Positions 33,470 to 46,800 of a stretch of 64,000 nt of DNA are shown here, one piece after another. The DNA lies in contig NW_003314297.1 of assembly GCF_000143415.4 (NCBI RefSeq), positions 1,580,890-1,644,889 of the forward strand, given 5' to 3'. Positions within the stretch are counted from its first letter, which is position 1; each line of letters starts with the position of its first letter. This stretch comes from Selaginella moellendorffii. Its lineage: Eukaryota > Streptophyta > Lycopodiopsida > Selaginellales > Selaginellaceae. The notes beneath the pieces were generated by a model that did not search any database, was not told where the DNA came from, and saw only the letters and a list, made by a program, of their open reading frames with translations. The position numbers were made by a program, and so were the translations under genes.

Positions 33470-35146
33470 TCAAGCCATGGAAGAGGGATGCGGGGGCGTG
33501 GGAGCCGACGCGACCCGGCGCCCGCGCTCGGATCGAGCATTCTCCGCGAATTTGACGCTCGCATTGTGCATGCCCTGCTCCTTCTCGGCTTTGGTCCACT
33601 CGGATGTGTAGTAGTGCTCTTCGGTGACCTCGCCGGATGCCGGGAAGAGCGCGCCGCCCCACTGCGGGAAGTAGACGAGCAGCACTGGCATCGTGCACGC
33701 CAAGCTCATCACACCCATGAGCGAGATCCCCTTTTGCGTGGAGTACTGGTTGCTGGTGAAGAAGATGAGCTGCGTGAGCACCGCGCCAACGTTGCCGCCG
33801 GCGCCGGTGAGGCCGGAGATGACGCCCAGCGATCGGTGCGACACGAAAGGGATGATGCCGAAGGTGCAGCCACAGGCACCCTGGAGGAAGAGCGAGAAGA
33901 GGATCATGACGCCGATTGAGGGGCCTAGGCTTCCAACCAGGCCGAGGACGATGCACAGCACTGCTCCCGTGGATTGCATCAACCACAGCGCCCACAGCCT
34001 CCCCCGCATTCCAAAGCGGCGGGCGACGACGTCGGACAGGATCCCGCCCAGCGGCCGCGCGAAGAGGTTGGCCATGCCGAAGGTGGAGGCGACAATGCCC
34101 GCGGTGTGGAGGTCGAGGCCGAAGCGATCGTAGAAGTACTCGGCGATGATGTTGTCCACCGTCAGCTCCACGCCGAAGCTGTAGCCGTAGAGCAGCGCGA
34201 AGATCCACGTCCGGTAGTTCCTGATCGCGTTGACAAACACCTGGATAGGTTGATACACTCAAGTGAGCTTCCAAGCCGATCGATCAGAGAAGATCCAACT
34301 CCATACCTTGGAGAATGCATCCTTGTTCTTCTTGCCCGTCTCCTTGAGCAGCGCGTAGTTGCCATCCGGGAGGTCCTGGCCGAGGGTGAGCACCATCAGG
34401 CCCATGAAGATGTGGAAGAAGCCCGGGACGAAGAAGGCGATCCTCCAGGCGATGAACTTGTCCGACCCCATGGATTGGATGGCCCTGAAGACGAGCGGCA
34501 TGATGAGCTGCGTGGCTCCGCCGCCCAGATTGCCCCACCCGGCAGCGGTGCCGTTTGCGGATCCCACGATCTTGCTGTTGAACATGGAGCTCATCCAAAA
34601 CTGGCACGACACGAAGGTGGCGAGGCCGAAGCCGATGAAGAAGCGCGCGAGGATGAATCCGGTGGCCGACGAGACGAGGCTCATGGAGAAGACGGCGGGG
34701 GCGGTCATCATAATCACGAAGGCGCAGCCATAACGCGGGCCGACGAGATCGCACACCGGCCCCATGGCGAACCTGGAGACGATGGCGCCCGTCACGGACG
34801 CGATTCCGGCCCTGCCCACGTCCAGCTTGGTGAGCCCCAGGTTGTCGCGGATGATCGGGAGGAGCGGCGGCGCCGCGAAGGTGGAGGTGAAGCAAGTGAA
34901 GAAGGCGATCCACGAGAGGTGGAAGGTTCTCATGTGTGGGTTGGCCAGCGAGAAGATGTTGAACACCTTGGATTTGTGCTCCGAGTCGACGGGCAGCGCG
35001 AATTTCTTGGCGGCGGGGTCGGCTATCGGCGATGGCGCCTCCACCGAGAAGGCGAAGGCCTGCTCCTTGCCCGTCACCCCGTGCATCGACACGCCCGGAT
35101 CGCCGGCTGCGTCCACGCCAATCCCCGACGTGCTCTGCTCCGCCAT
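33470..35146 (-). CDS. NRT2: High-affinity nitrate transporter NRT2 (MFS)
   Basis: Plasma-membrane proton-coupled nitrate importer of the nitrate/nitrite porter family; most NRT2 proteins need the partner NAR2/NRT3. Two exons (34307-35146 and 33470-34240), about 536 residues. Twelve membrane spans fit the hydrophobic segments. Family signatures are visible: [20 protein letters not shown] in span 1, [16 protein letters not shown], the nitrate signature [34 protein letters not shown] opening the second half, and [16 protein letters not shown]. The cytosolic C-terminus ([17 protein letters not shown]) is the conserved NRT2 end followed by a basic, Ser/Pro-rich tail with possible phosphorylation sites. 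GC-rich coding produces long antisense open frames that are not genes. Confidence 0.95.
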
Positions 35147-35668
35147 GGCTCCTCTCCTGCTGCTCCTCCCTTTTGGAAGAACTTCTTTCTTCTGCGCTTG
35201 ATTGGAACTTGGAACTCGGACGCTAATCCCCTGCTGCCAGATTACTGAGAATCTAGGCCTTATAAAGCTGCCACGATTTGGAAAAGATCTCCTGTCCCTC
35301 TCTCTGCTCCAGCCCGCTTGGCAGCGGACAAGGGGTAGTCCGTATCTCCGCCCCCTCGCCTCTTCACAAGGGAGTGGAGTCGAGACTGTTGACTTTGGGG
35401 TGTAAAACACGACCCTTGCCAGTTTGAAGCAGCTGGTCAACGGCCCCGCTTTCGTCTTTGGGTCTCGCTTTGGCCGTTGACTCGTGGCCTTGCTCCCTGT
35501 TTGGAGGCGTTCCCCAAGGCCCGCAAGAGTTATCATTCTTTTTTTGCCTGGCAGATCGTGTCACATTGGGTTTTGCGTATGGGATGTTTAATTTACAAAA
35601 AGTCAGCAACAGCTTGTGCTGGGCGCGGGACGAGAGTAACTTGTTTTCTGGGGCGCCGAAAGTCTGTT
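35147..35668. promoter_or_regulatory. NRT2 promoter region with TATA box
   Basis: Minus-strand TTTATAAGG at 35258-35266 lies 112 bp upstream of the NRT2 ATG. The rest is the kinesin 3' flank. No nitrate-responsive element was identified with confidence and no other gene is seen. Confidence 0.5.
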
Positions 35669-37609
35669 TTATTTGCCGAGGACGTCGGTGGGCAGCAGCA
35701 TGTCACTCTGCGCGTTGATGGATTTGATTGGCGGCAATCGTATCTTTTGGAGGTCGCCTTGATGCGCCAGCCCGGCCTTGGCTAGCACCATTTGGTTGAG
35801 GAGCATTGCCTCGTCCGACTTGAGAGAGGCTAGCACGTCCGCGGGCACCTCCTCCTCGGCGGAAACACCCAAAATTGTCCGCAGGAGCTTGTTCTCTTGC
35901 TTGAGGCTGGATATATCCTTTTGAAGTTGCAATATCACCTGGAAAAGAAGAATGAATGATCCATTTGTTTTCTGGGCCTGGCTAAAGCTCGGTACCTTGT
36001 CTTTCTCGTCCATATTCACAGTGGGTATGTTGATGATCTTCTTCGTGCACGTTGCGTAATGTAGCGTGCTTAGCGTCTCGTCGACCGCAGTCACTGCCGG
36101 AGAGATGCAAGCGATCATGAGAGCTAAGCTGTTGCCTCCCAAGCTCTCCATGAGCAGCTTGGTCAGCATGCTCTCCCTGGCGAGCACAACGAGCATTGTC
36201 ATGTCAGTCTCTTAACTTTGACAACAAGCACACACTGCTGGAAAACGCGAGGAGAGACCTGTAAGGAACGACATCGCCTTTCTTACCCTCCGCCAAGCAA
36301 GAAATCACCTGGCAATGTTGTTCAGGAGTTTGAACGAATGTGGGGATAGATATCGTTTACCTTCCCCAGAGTGAAAAGAGACCTGTTTATGCTCCCGGTT
36401 TCCTTGAGCATCTCTCCAGAGCTCTTGCTCTTTTTCAGGCGTTCGTTCCCGGCCAAATCCACAAACAATATCCTCCCCAGTTTCGTAACAGGCGGGCCAT
36501 CGTCCATATGGCACAGAGAATCGACATGAAGCGTCATGATACAGTGACTTCTGCTGCTGTCCTTGTTTAGATTGTGCGTTCCCATCTGCAAACAGCAATC
36601 TAACGTTAGACAGTTGAAAGAAACAAAGAAACTGGAAAGCCACCTTTCGGTTCTTGGCTCCTTCGTTAAGCACCGAAAACACGTCGTCCACGGATTCACA
36701 CTCGACAAGCAGCAAGCTCTCTACGTAGTATCCACTTTTTACGTTCCACTTGATCTCTCGCGGTGCTGATTCAAGTCGAAGCAGATCATTCACCTGTGGC
36801 TCAACAAGAGAATGCCTCAGCGACATGCGTGTTTAAGCAAAGAACCTGCTCGTTGTAAATCTCGTAGTAAGAAGCGCGCATCGTATACGACTTGGAAGCA
36901 TCCCGGTCGGCCTCCAGCTTGATCGCACTGAAGAGATACTTGACTGATCGGGCAATCAAGCCATCATCGCAGCCTACTTCTACTCCACCCTGTGCACGTA
37001 TAAAATACGCAACAAGAAGAGACGAGAGCTCTTACCTCGCTGCAAAGTGATCAAACTCAATGTCAAGGTGGTGGTTTCCTGACCTCTTGTCGACCGCACA
37101 TTGTGTACGTCTTGCCGGATCCGGTTTGGCCGCAAGCCATGACAGTGGACGTGTAGCCTTCCATGACGGACTCGAGCATTCTTTGCAGTCCACAACGCTC
37201 CATAACTTGGTCTTGCAACACCTCGGGCCCAAGGCAGCCATCGAACTAATAGACAAAGAGGATTCTTGAGGCGGGGCACAAAACAACGAGAATAGTTCTT
37301 GCCTGGAAGGTTCTTATTGTCGTCGTGTTGCCATAGCCTTGATCCACAACCTATGTTGAGTAGGAGTATGAGACACCAAGTACAAAACGTTTCATTCGAT
37401 CCTACTCTGATCTGTCTATCCTCCACGACCTCAGCGACAATCTTATCCCTCCTCCCATCCTCAGCTTTGGACGGCGGCCGGACCCGGACGAAAACCTCGA
37501 TGTTCTTCGCTTTTGCTGCCAGATTTTCGGAAAGATTTCAAAAGCCGTGGAAGCCCGCGCGATCGCGCGAGCCGCATTGCTTACCAGATCCGCCAGTGCC
37601 TGGTGACAT
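35669..37609 (-). CDS. Kinesin motor protein with very short stalk
   Basis: Microtubule motor, N-terminal motor domain. The start at 37609 gives MSPGTGGSAKAKNIEVFVRV, then VVDQGYGNTTTIRTFQFDG, P-loop VMACGQTGSGKTYTM, YEIYNEQVNDLL, switch I NLNKDSSRSH, switch II ILFVDLAGNE, KETGSINRSLFTLGKVISCL and DSMLTKLLMESLGG. After the neck only about 100 residues follow, with one short coiled-coil-like segment (LQLQKDISSLKQENKLLRTI) and a tail ending at 35669. Total is near 480-500 residues, so this is a small kinesin; subfamily cannot be fixed from motifs I know. The intron after TFQ (exon end 37303) uses a GC donor (gcaaga). All nucleotide-binding motifs are intact. Confidence 0.85.
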
Positions 37610-37815
37610 CGCCGCGAGAGTGCGCGATGGCGCTCTGTTACATGGTAACCCTGTTTGTGCTCTTCTCCGTTAAGCGTTTCCTTGCTTTCGTCTGACAGCT
37701 AGCAAACGAGACGGCTTTCGCACACGCCCCCAGTTTCGCAAAATAAAAACAGTTGTTGCGGGGGGCGGGAGATTAAAGCCACAATTACAACTAATTAATA
37801 GCCTTAGCTACTCTA
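37610..37815. other. Short gap between kinesin and SERK
   Basis: About 200 bp: kinesin leader/promoter and SERK 3' end. Nothing else seen. Confidence 0.4.
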
Positions 37816-40384
37816 CTATCTTGGACCCGAGAGTTCCACCGCGTGTAGATTATCCGTGGAGTCGACAATCCACTCGGAGTTTCCATGCGACACGAGCTCG
37901 ACTTCCTGGCTTCGGACAACTTCCACCTTTTGCCATTCTTCCCATCTCTCCGCCAGGCCGTCGCCTTCGAGCATTCTTACGACCTCGGCCATCTTGGGCC
38001 TGTCCATTGGAGAGCCTTGTGTGCATAGAAGTGCCACCTGAATGAGCTGCTCGACTTCCATGGGATCGTACTCGTTTTTCAAGTCGGGATCCACTAAAAG
38101 GTCCACCTTTCGCTCTCTTAGCAGTCCTTTCACCTGAAGCGAGTTGAGACCAAAGCATGACTTAATCGCAAGAAAGACACACTGGTGAGATACGTACCCA
38201 GTCGAGAAGCATCACGTCGTCATCGTTGGCGAGGCGAGCGAGATCAAACGCTCGTTGTCCAGTGATGAGTTCCAGTAACATGATCCCGAAACCAAACACG
38301 TCCGTTTTCTCTGACGACTTCCCCGTGGATAAGTACTCGGGAGCGATATGGCCGATCGTGCCTCGGACTGCTGTTGTGACGTGCGTGTCTTTGTAGTCCA
38401 TGAGCTTGGCCAGGCCAAAGTCCCCCACCACAGCTTCGTATTCCTCATCCAGCAAGATGTTTGCTGCTTTGACGTCGCGATGGATAATTTTGGGATCACA
38501 GTGGTCGTGAAGATATGACAAACCACGCGCCGCACCTAGAGCTATGCATTTTCTCGTTGGCCAGTCCAGTGGTGTATCTCCCGGAAGTCTCTCTGCAACG
38601 CTTTCAGCGTTATAGTCCATGACACAAGAATGACCACCATTTGCATACCTCGTAACCGGGAAGCAACGCTTCCGTTGGGCATGTATGGATAAACAAGAAG
38701 TCTTTCCGTTGGTGTCATGCAAAAACCACGCAAACGGAGAAGATTTCTGTGTACAGCCATACTTATCATCTCGACTTCAGTCTGGAACTGCAACTCACCA
38801 CCTGGACTTCGTTCTTCCTTCAATCTTTTAACAGCTACCAGAGATCCATCTGCCAGCCTGCCTTTGTACACTTTTCCAAACCCACCCCGACCAAGGATGT
38901 TCCGGTTGTTGAAGTTATCTGTCGCGACCTGAAGTTCTCGGAGTGAGAATCTCTTCAACTGACCAAGGTGAACTTCGGGATCCTCTTCAGCTGTCACAGA
39001 AGTCGTTAGCAGGTTCAGCACGAGTATGGCCAGCTCTTACCTGGGACATCGAAGTAGGCCTCGTGCGGTCTGCGACGTTTCCACCACGCAAAAGCGATAG
39101 CTGGAGTTGCAAAAAGCAAGGCAGCGCTGGCAGCCACACCTCCAGCAATGGCACCGGTGCTCGAGGATCCCCCATTATTTCCTGAAGCCATTCAGACTGT
39201 TTGAAACACCCGACTCTCCAGCCAATTAACACCTTACCATTTTGATTGCCAACAAAAGGTGAGGGTGGCTGGTAGGGAGTCGGAGGTGGCAATGGGGGCC
39301 CTCCTGGACATTGACGGCTGACAACAGCACCACACAATGCCGGATTACCTCCAAAACTGTACGATAACGAGTTATGAGGAGAGACAGCCAAAAAGAATGT
39401 CCGCCAAAAGTACCTTATCGGCGTGAACAGCGAAAAGGAGCCATTAGTTGGAACTGGACCTGACAAATTGTTATTCGAGAGATCCCTGCAAGGACAAGAG
39501 GGAGAAGTGACACACCTCCCCCCAGACAACTCAGAGAACAACTTACAGCACTTGAAGCCCCGGGATTGTGGTGAGTGAGTTGGGGATCTTGCCGTCGAGC
39601 GTATTATTATTTAGTCGGCTGGAAAGAGGTAAAGAAGGGTTGAAGCGAAACGAAGGGAAACGATAGATTACTTACAGGAACCTCAGATTATGAAGTTTAC
39701 CGAGTGAGTCAGGTATATCGCCAGTGAAGCTGTTTTGGTACAAATCAAGGCTGACGAGCTCAGTCAAGTTGCCCAGCTCCTTTGGGATTGGCCCAGTGAT
39801 GTTGTTGCTGTACAACTCCCTGTTAAAGGAAACAATGGAAAAGGGGGGGTCCTAGTTAGCTCCACCATAGAGAATAGGAGGAATTAGATTTACTTACAAG
39901 TACTGTAAATTTTCGAGATTGCCAAGAGCTGCTACCAAACGCCCTGAGAGAAATGCATTTCCCAAGTCTCTGCCAAAGGAGTGTAGAGGTAAAGAAGAAG
40001 CATACAAAGAAGGAAAGCGAGCGGCTTACACTCTTATAACGTTGTCTTGGGTGTTGCAAGTTACGTGAAACCAGGTACAAGGATTGACCAGTGTGGGATC
40101 CCAGCTTTGCAAGACGTTGCTAGGATCATCCAGCGCCTGCCGAAATACATGAAGGGCATCGCCTAGCCAGCCAAAACACCACACAAGTCAGTGCCCGCGC
40201 TCTCACGATTGCAATGACATGCGATTCGAGTTCCATCTGACAATCCAGACAGAGCCTGACACCACGCTGACCGATAATCTGGAGCTGGGGAGCCTTGCTT
40301 ACCCTCCGAGTTGCCCGTGGCTGACGAGACGAAGATCCCAGCGGCGACGAACAACAAGAGCCACGGCCGCATCGCTTGCTCCAT
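37816..40384 (-). CDS. SERK: SERK-type LRR receptor kinase (SERK/BAK1 family)
   Basis: Co-receptor kinase of the plasma membrane for LRR receptors in brassinosteroid, immunity and development signalling. Eleven-exon SERK architecture: signal peptide ([18 protein letters not shown]), cap region ending [18 protein letters not shown], five LRRs with one exon per repeat ([31 protein letters not shown]), a Ser-Pro-Pro segment ([14 protein letters not shown]), membrane helix, and an intact kinase: [11 protein letters not shown], Lys in [61 protein letters not shown]. The C-terminus ends HAVELSGPR, the SERK-specific tail. Everything needed for activity is present, so this is a genuine SERK. Confidence 0.95.
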
Positions 40385-40826
40385 CGCCAATGCTGGGACG
40401 CTACAAGGATCTTGCTCCAGATACCATCGCCTCCTCGCAATGCCGGCACCTAAACCTAGAGCGACGTTATAGAAAATGAAGGAGGAGAGAGCTTCTCTGG
40501 GCCGCCTAGGTAGACCAAAGCCGCATTTTGGCTCACAGGGGAAAAATGTGGTCCCAATGTGTACTTTACGGCCATATACATATATAAATATAAGGGCCAC
40601 TTCCGTACCTGGGTTTTCTTCCGGTAGGAGGCTCAGCTACCACGCGCAGCGATCCGCCTGGCCTGGATGGAGATCTGTGCGAGCGATTCATCCCTGGCGC
40701 CTGGCGTGTAAGTGATTAGGTTGTCTAGATCTGGCACCGGGGCGCGCTCACGCGATCTGAAGCAGGCGATGGTGATCTCCCTCCAGCAATTGATCGATCT
40801 TGTGATTGGCGAGTTGGAGCTTAGCC
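40385..40826. promoter_or_regulatory. Divergent region between SERK and BIG5
   Basis: 442 bp between the two ATGs. A TATA-like tract 'catatataaatataaggg' at about 40578-40596 could serve either strand. No other feature. Confidence 0.45.
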
Positions 40827-43800
40827 ATGGCAGATGCAGCTGGGGCGTTTGTGACACGCGCATTCGAGCGCTTGGCGAAGGAATCTCAAGGCAAAAAGTA
40901 TACAGCGCTCCAGAATGCCCTCAAAGAATATCTAGGTCAGTCAGCATTGCATGAATTTCGATCCAACAGCGAGTTTCTGGTGCTTTCAGATAGAGGCCAG
41001 TTCTCAGGATCCACAGATGGACCAAAAGCGTAAGCCTTCCATTTCTTTCATCTCCTAGGAAACTCTTCCCGCATTTGCGTTGGATAGTCCTCCTCCTCAG
41101 CAGGATGCCGAGAGTGAGCCTGGCACACCCAAGTCCACGGAGAGTCCTACTGCTGCTAGCAGTGTTACTTCTCCTAAAAGACGAACCAGCAGTCAGGTGG
41201 CCGCGGCAACCATGGCGGAGGCTGGCGGTACGTTGGAAGTTTCCGAGGCCGACCTCATTCTACTCCCTCTGCGCCTGGCAATCGAAACCAAGCAGCCCAA
41301 GCTGGTGGAAACGGCCTTGGATTGCCTTCATGTACGTGCCGCAGTGTGAGATCTTCCTGTCTTTCTACTAAGTCTCATGTTTTGCGCAGAAACTTATCTC
41401 CTTTGGGCATCTCGAAGGTGAGGCTGGAACCGAGGGTGGCAAAAATGGTGCTATGCTGACGGAAGTCTTGAACAAAGTCTGTTCATGCATCGACAATTCA
41501 GCGACGGATAGGTGACCATTTCTCTTTTGTGCTGCCAAGTGAGTGTACCTGACTTTTGCTTCTACACTAGCACCGTTTTGCAAGTGATAAAAGTACTGTT
41601 AACAGCTGTTGCCTCGTCGAAATTTCAAGGTAAGATTCTTTTAATTTTCTTGCGTTACCTGAAAAGGTTCCTTTTATGCAGTTCACGGAGAGTGCCTGCT
41701 GAGCTCTATCCGGACGTGCTACTCTATCGTGCTGAACAGGTATCTGTTTTAGCTAATTTTCACCTAACTTACTCTTGTCTGAAATATGTTCAGTAAAAGC
41801 TCCGTGAACCAGGCTACAGCCAAGGCCACGCTGACGCAAATGATCAACATTGTCTTTAAGAGAATGGAATTAGAGAATGGGGTTCGTGTTCTTGTTTATG
41901 TTCTTGACTTACACACACATTATAAGCAGCCGGCGGAACATGTTTTATCTCAACAGAAAAACATTCCTGATGTCAGACAGGCTACTGAGCACTATCGCAG
42001 ACACGAGGCTGAAAATTCAAGTCCTACAAGCTCACAGGCTTCTGTGAGTGTGGAGGAACTTCAGCACTTGGCTGGGGATGCCGATATAAAGGTTTTTTTT
42101 TTTGTTCCGTATTTTCTCTCTTTTCTCTCATATAAGATTTTTATATGATGCTTAGGGCCTTGAAGCGGCGCTAGACAAGGCAATTCTGTCTGAAGGTGGA
42201 GCGGTTTCCAATGAGTATGTGTCGCATTATCTTTATCTGGTACTTAAAATTTGTTTTGCCAGGGGTATCGATTTGAATAGCCTAAATGTAGGCCAACGGG
42301 AGGCCCTTATGGTTTTCAGAACTCTTTGCAAGGTAGGCAGTCTGATAAGCACTTTTTTTTTTAATTTGAAGTTTTTTTTTATAGATGTCAATGAAAGACG
42401 GGGCAGATGACATGGTGACAAGAACGAAGATATTGTCTCTCGAATTAATACAGGTGCTTTTTCAAATGAGAACGAATAACTTCTTACTTAATTGAGCAGG
42501 GCCTCCTGGAGAGCGTTAGCCCTTCATTCACAGTGAATTTTGCCTTTATAGATTCTATCAAGGCTTACCTGTCCTATGCACTTCTTCGAGCTTGTGTCTC
42601 CTCCAACACAACAATTTTTCAGGTGAGCATTCTTTATTTAAATAGATGCCTGCCAACATTCGCTCGGCTGCAGAATTCTTGCGGGATCTTTATGGTCTTG
42701 CTTTTGCGTTTTAGAGAAAGCCTGAAGGTAAAAGACTGGTGGTAATATCAAGCGGGTATTTACATCGTATGACAGGCGGAAGTCGGGGTGTTTTTCTCGT
42801 TAATAGTGTTGCGGCCTCTAGACAGCGTTGACACGCCACTTCAACAAAGATTGTCCGTTTTGAAGTAAGGCGGGTCATACCTCTGTTCAGCCTAACTGAT
42901 GCTGGTGTGTAGAATGTTGGAGAAGGTGTGTACCGATTCACAAATGCTAGCCGATACATTTGTTAATTACGATTGCGATCTAGAAGCCACAAATCTTTTT
43001 GAACGCATGGTAAGCCTCATTTGATGTTTTCTCCCCTATCGTAATTGTTCCTTAGGTGAGCTCGCTTTCAAAAATGGCACAAGGTACAGTTAGTGCAGAT
43101 CCTGCCCTTGCGCAAAATACAGCTTTGAAAGGATCATCGCTACAGGTAATTTCTATAGTTTCCACTCATCAAAGCTGATATATTGTCGCATTTTGCAGTG
43201 CTTGGTCAATGTGGTTAAGTCATTAGTGAATTGGACTAAATCGCATGATGATGCCAAGAAAAGATATCTATCTGATCATCAGTCTGGAAAAGAAGGATTG
43301 CACGCATCAACACAAGCGGCTGATATTAAAAAGGCTAAGGCTCAAAAATCGACAATGGAAGCTGCCATAGCAGAGGTTGGTTGTTCGATCATGGAATGAA
43401 CTTTACGCTTTTTATTTACAGTTTAATCGTAATGCGGCCAAAGGCATTGAGTACCTTGTCACAAACAAGCTTGTTCAACGCGATCCAGGTGCAATCGCAC
43501 AGTTTTTAAAAACGATGTCGGGTCTAGACAAGGTACATTTTGAAACTAATCTGGCATGTCTCAACTCGTTTCTTTCAGACTATGATTGGCGATTATTTGG
43601 GTCAGCACGAGGAATTCCAGGTGTCTGTCATGCATGCGTATGTTGATAGCACACAACTACAGAACATGAAGTTTGACCAAGCCATTCGGGAGTTTTTGAG
43701 GAGTTTTCGATTGCCTGGCGAAGCTCAAAAGATTGATCGTATAATGGAGAAATTTGCCGAAAGGTACGATTTGTCAATGCCCGTGTGCATGCTTCAAACT

Positions 43801-46800
43801 AGAGTGTTCCAGGTACTGCCGTTGCAACCCGGGGCTCTTCAAATCTGCCGACACAGCTTATGTTCTGGCATACGCAGTTATTATGCTCAACACGGATGCC
43901 CATAATCCTATGGTCTGGCCAAAAATGTCCAAAGACGATTTTGTTCGCCTCAACACAGAGAGTGATGCCGAGGAGCACCCACCTGTCGACCTTCTCCAGG
44001 AGCTATACGATTCTATTGTGAAAGAGGAGATCAAAATGAAAGATGCCGATCCAACGAAGAAAGACAACGCGGAAGAAAAAGGGCGTCTTGTTAGTGTCTT
44101 GAACCTTGGAGTTTCGAAAAAGAAAACTGCTGCAGAAGCCAAGCGTGAAAGTGAGGAAATTATTCGAAGAACTCAGGCATTGTTTAAGCGGGCTGACACG
44201 AAGAAGGGAACATTTCACAAGGCAACTCACGGGGAGCTTGCCCGGCCTATGCTTGAAGCTGTCGGATGGCCTCTACTTGCAGCTTTCTCGGTCACGATGG
44301 AAGATAACGAGAATAAGCCTCGGGTCCAACCTTGCATGGAAGGATTCCGTTCTGGTATTCATCTGACGAAGCTTCTTGGGATGGACACTCTCAGATACGC
44401 TTTCCTAACATCTTTAATACGGTACGCTTATGAGCTTCGAGGGTGTTTACTAATTGTTTTCCATGCAGCTTTACGTTTCTTCATGCTCCAAAAGATATGC
44501 GAATGAAAAATGTGGAGGCATTGAAGACGTTGCTTGGAATAGCTGAGACCGAACCGAATTGTCTACAAGATACATGGAACGCCGTTTTAGAATGTGTGTC
44601 GAGGCTCGAGCACATAACGTCGTCGCCTTCAATCTTGCCGACCCTGATGCACGGGGCAAACCAGATCTCGAAAGACGCTCTCGCTCAGGCGCTCATAGAC
44701 CTTACTGGAAAACCGACTGAGCAGGTCTTTGTTAACAGCGTGAAGCTCCCCAGCGACGTGGTTGTGGAATTTTTCACAGCCTTATGCGGAGTTTCCGTCG
44801 AAGAAATGAAGCAGGTACCTCCCCGGGTTTACAGCCTTCAAAAGCTTGTGGAAATCAGCTACTACAATATGGCCCGTATCAGAATGGTAAGTTGAACTTT
44901 TATCTTTATCAGAAGCTCATGACCGTCTCTCAGGTTTGGGCCAAAATATGGTCCGTATTATCACAGCATTTTGTAGCTGCTGGCAGTCACCACGATGAAA
45001 AAATCGCCATGTATGCGATTGATTCACTACGTCAGTTGGGAATGAAATACTTTGAACGGAAAGAGCTGGCCAACTTTTCCTTTCAGAACGACATATTGAA
45101 GCCATTTGTCGTTCTTATGCGCACTAACAAAAGTACCGTGGTGCGGGGTCTTATTGTGGACTGCATTGTGCAGGTAATGTTTCTTTCTCACTGGAGATCG
45201 GTTTACATCTAGCTTCATGCTCTTCCAGATAATCAAATCTAAAGTTGGAAGCATAAAGTCCGGCTGGAAAAGCGTGTTTATGGTATTCACAACAGCTGCA
45301 TATGACGATACGGAAGCAATCGCTGATTTAGCATTTGAGAATGTCGAGCAAGGTAGGCGGGTTCTTCACATTTTCTCACCACCTCTAGCCGGTTTGTTCC
45401 GCAGTTGTGCTTGAGAATTTTGATCAAGTCGCAGGAGACTGCTTTATGGATTGCGTCAACTGTCTTATGGCTTTTGCGAACAACAAAACTAGCTCTCGAA
45501 TAAGCTTGAAAGCAATAGCACTTTTACGTATATGCGAAGATCGCCTTGCCGAGGTAAACTTTCTGACCTTCCTGGATGTTGTGACTAATGTGCTTGATCT
45601 ACAGGGACGGCTACCAGGAATCAATTCGAAGGCTGTTGAAACAGTTGGCAAGGGAGCCGATGTGGACGTCTCTGAATACTATTGGTTTCCTATGCTAGCT
45701 GGGCTTTCCGACCTCACTTCCGACCCACGGATTGAAGTCAGAAACTGCGCTTTAGAAGTCCTGTTCGATCTTTTAAAGGAACGTGGACATCAGTTTTCAA
45801 CGTCGTTCTGGGACAGCGTATTTCACCGTGTGCTGTTTCCAATATTTGATTATGTGCGTCATGCTGGAAAAGACGGCGACCGGCAGGCATCAGCAGAGCA
45901 GTGGCTTCGAGAGACATGCATCCATTCTCTCCAGCTCCTTTGCGATCTATTCAGTAGCTTCTACAAGGTATAGCTATAGGCTTCTATCTGCTCGAGAGAA
46001 TTATATTGACTGCTGGTCTTGCAGGAAGTCTCGTTTCTTTTGCCGTCGTTGTTGGCATTGCTTCTGGATTGCGTCACACGGCCAGATCAAGCTCTTGCCG
46101 GCATTGCTGTTGGTGCTCTAGTCCGTCTCACGGAGATTGGAGGTCATCAATTCGCTGAAAAAGACTGGGCAACTCTTCTAGACAGTATAAGGTAGGTCAG
46201 CTATTCCATATACCATCGGTTTATATGTCGGTTTGTGTAGAGACGCGTGCTATACTACTCAGCCGGTGGAGCTCCTGAGTCCAGACGGTCTTGATGTTCG
46301 AAGGTCGGGGAGTTTGACAGGTCAGAGGACAGACAACTTGCCCCTGGGAGCTCCAGCTGAGTGGGACGTAGAAAGCCAGGATAGCCACCAGAGTGGTCAG
46401 GTCTCTGGTGATAGCAATGGTGAGCCAGTGAAACAAAGTGGAAGGTCGAGTTTCGATAGCAGAGCTGACGGTGATCCTCATGAAACACCGTCTCATGCAG
46501 AGGCGGAAGGTGGAACCTGCGTACAATGCGCGTGCTGAACTAATCTGCGGTATTATTGCAGGATTTACTCCTACGCCGCCAGCTTCTGAGGAAGGAAAAG
46601 GAGGCCTCTTCGGGGGCCATACGTTAGGCCGAAGACTGGTTGGCAATATGGTGGACGCATTTTTGAAGAAGAACTTAACTTTCAAAGGCAGATCCCGATC
46701 GACTGATAGTCCAAGTCCTCCTCGTGTCCAGGTATGTGGTTATCCCGTTTGTGGTGTGACTCTACTTTCTCGTTGCAGCCGAGTGACGCGGAGGAAACTA

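Noticed and set aside
33974-35248. 424-codon frame antisense to NRT2
   Set aside because: A GC-rich shadow of the real NRT2 exons, rich in His, Glu and Arg; no domain, and NRT2 on the other strand is unmistakable.
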